Shown piece after piece: positions 5,420 through 5,705 of a DNA stretch of 5,705 nt (the first letter of the stretch is position 1; each line of letters starts with the position of its first letter). Source of the DNA: JBFWML01 sp050251635 (lineage in GTDB: Bacteria; Campylobacterota; Campylobacteria; Campylobacterales; SZUA-545); the NCBI GenBank assembly GCA_050251635.1, contig JBFWML010000069.1, positions 1 to 5,705 of the forward strand, given 5' to 3'. The notes under the pieces were generated by a model. The model was not told the origin of the DNA. It saw nothing but the letters and a program-made list of their open reading frames with translations, and searched no databases. Position numbers and translations under genes: made by a program.

Positions 5420-5705
5420 CGGGCGGTAAGGGCGGTTAGGGTTTTTAGATCGTCATTCAGATCGTAATCGATCGGCTCGTAGCCCAGATCGGAGAGCATT
5501 TGCATCGTTTCGAGTTTGTCTTTTTGCAGCATGGCGGCCAGTTTGCCCAGCGAAATGCTGCCTTCGTGCCACGCGTCGATCGCCAGCGCCTCCACCAGCC
5601 CGCTTTTAAAAATGCGGTCGCTCAGGGGCAGGGTGATGCCGATGGGTTTGTTGCGTTTGGTGATAAAGATATGTTCGCCGTTTTCCAGCGGTTTGCTCAA
5701 AACCG
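5416..5705 (-). CDS. UPF0175 family protein with Phd-like N terminus, 5' end outside window (putative antitoxin)
   Basis: The frame is open to the right edge, so about 96 codons of the C-terminal part are seen and the true start lies beyond. A TTG at 5700 is possible but probably internal, because the visible sequence begins in the middle of a Phd/YefM-like strand-helix unit: LSKPLENGEHIFITKRNKPIGITLPL. The rest, ALAIDAWHEGSISLGKLAAM followed by GYEPIDYDLNDDLKTL, is the UPF0175 signature (helical segment plus the acidic DL-x-x-DL-x-x-L tail). The predicted role is antitoxin and possibly autorepressor for the DUF3368 protein encoded immediately downstream with a four-base overlap. The combination of Phd-like and UPF0175 segments is notable. 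Promoter and operator are out of view. Confidence 0.78.
   Translation of the reverse strand, partial: VLSKPLENGEHIFITKRNKPIGITLPLSDRIFKSGLVEALAIDAWHEGSISLGKLAAMLQKDKLETMQMLSDLGYEPIDYDLNDDLKTLTALTAR

Overview
The window carries GC-rich bacterial DNA with strong Shine-Dalgarno sites, a sigma70-type promoter and genes typical of an anaerobic or facultative Gram-negative (probably proteobacterial) organism. The lineage cannot be fixed from the sequence. Nothing indicates a plasmid origin, phage, rRNA, tRNA or CRISPR array, and no gene-free stretch exceeds 300 bases.

Positions 1-3099 (all minus strand) hold a metabolic block. A two-domain VOC/PhnB-like protein comes first. A possible promoter and a short 38-base gap follow. 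Next are echA (the large proton-antiporter-like membrane subunit) and the start of echB (the NuoH-like membrane subunit), which runs off the left edge. echA and echB overlap by ATGA. This is the order of an energy-converting [NiFe]-hydrogenase (group 4, Ech/Hyf type) operon, whose hydrogenase and ferredoxin-like subunits would lie outside the window.

Positions 3235-4212 are a compositional island: AT-rich, unlike both flanks, and bounded by 31-32 base imperfect inverted repeats whose outer ends read AAAAGTAGCCTG. Inside are two adjacent minus-strand genes encoding small, probably exported paralogues. Each has a signal peptide, two cysteines exactly 47 residues apart and a GNILTD motif near the C terminus. 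There is no transposase inside. This looks like a non-autonomous mobile cassette and is the most novel part of the window. The function of the proteins is unknown.

Positions 4293-5705 hold two different toxin-antitoxin-like modules facing each other. On the plus strand, a near-consensus promoter overlaid by a perfect 11-base inverted repeat drives a ribbon-helix-helix antitoxin and an overlapping RelE/HigB-type toxin. On the minus strand, a UPF0175-type protein with a Phd-like N terminus (5' end outside the window) overlaps a DUF3368 PIN-like protein by ATGA. The toxin and PIN-like genes converge with no base between their stop codons. The cassette together with the two modules makes 3235-5705 an accessory island beside the Ech operon.
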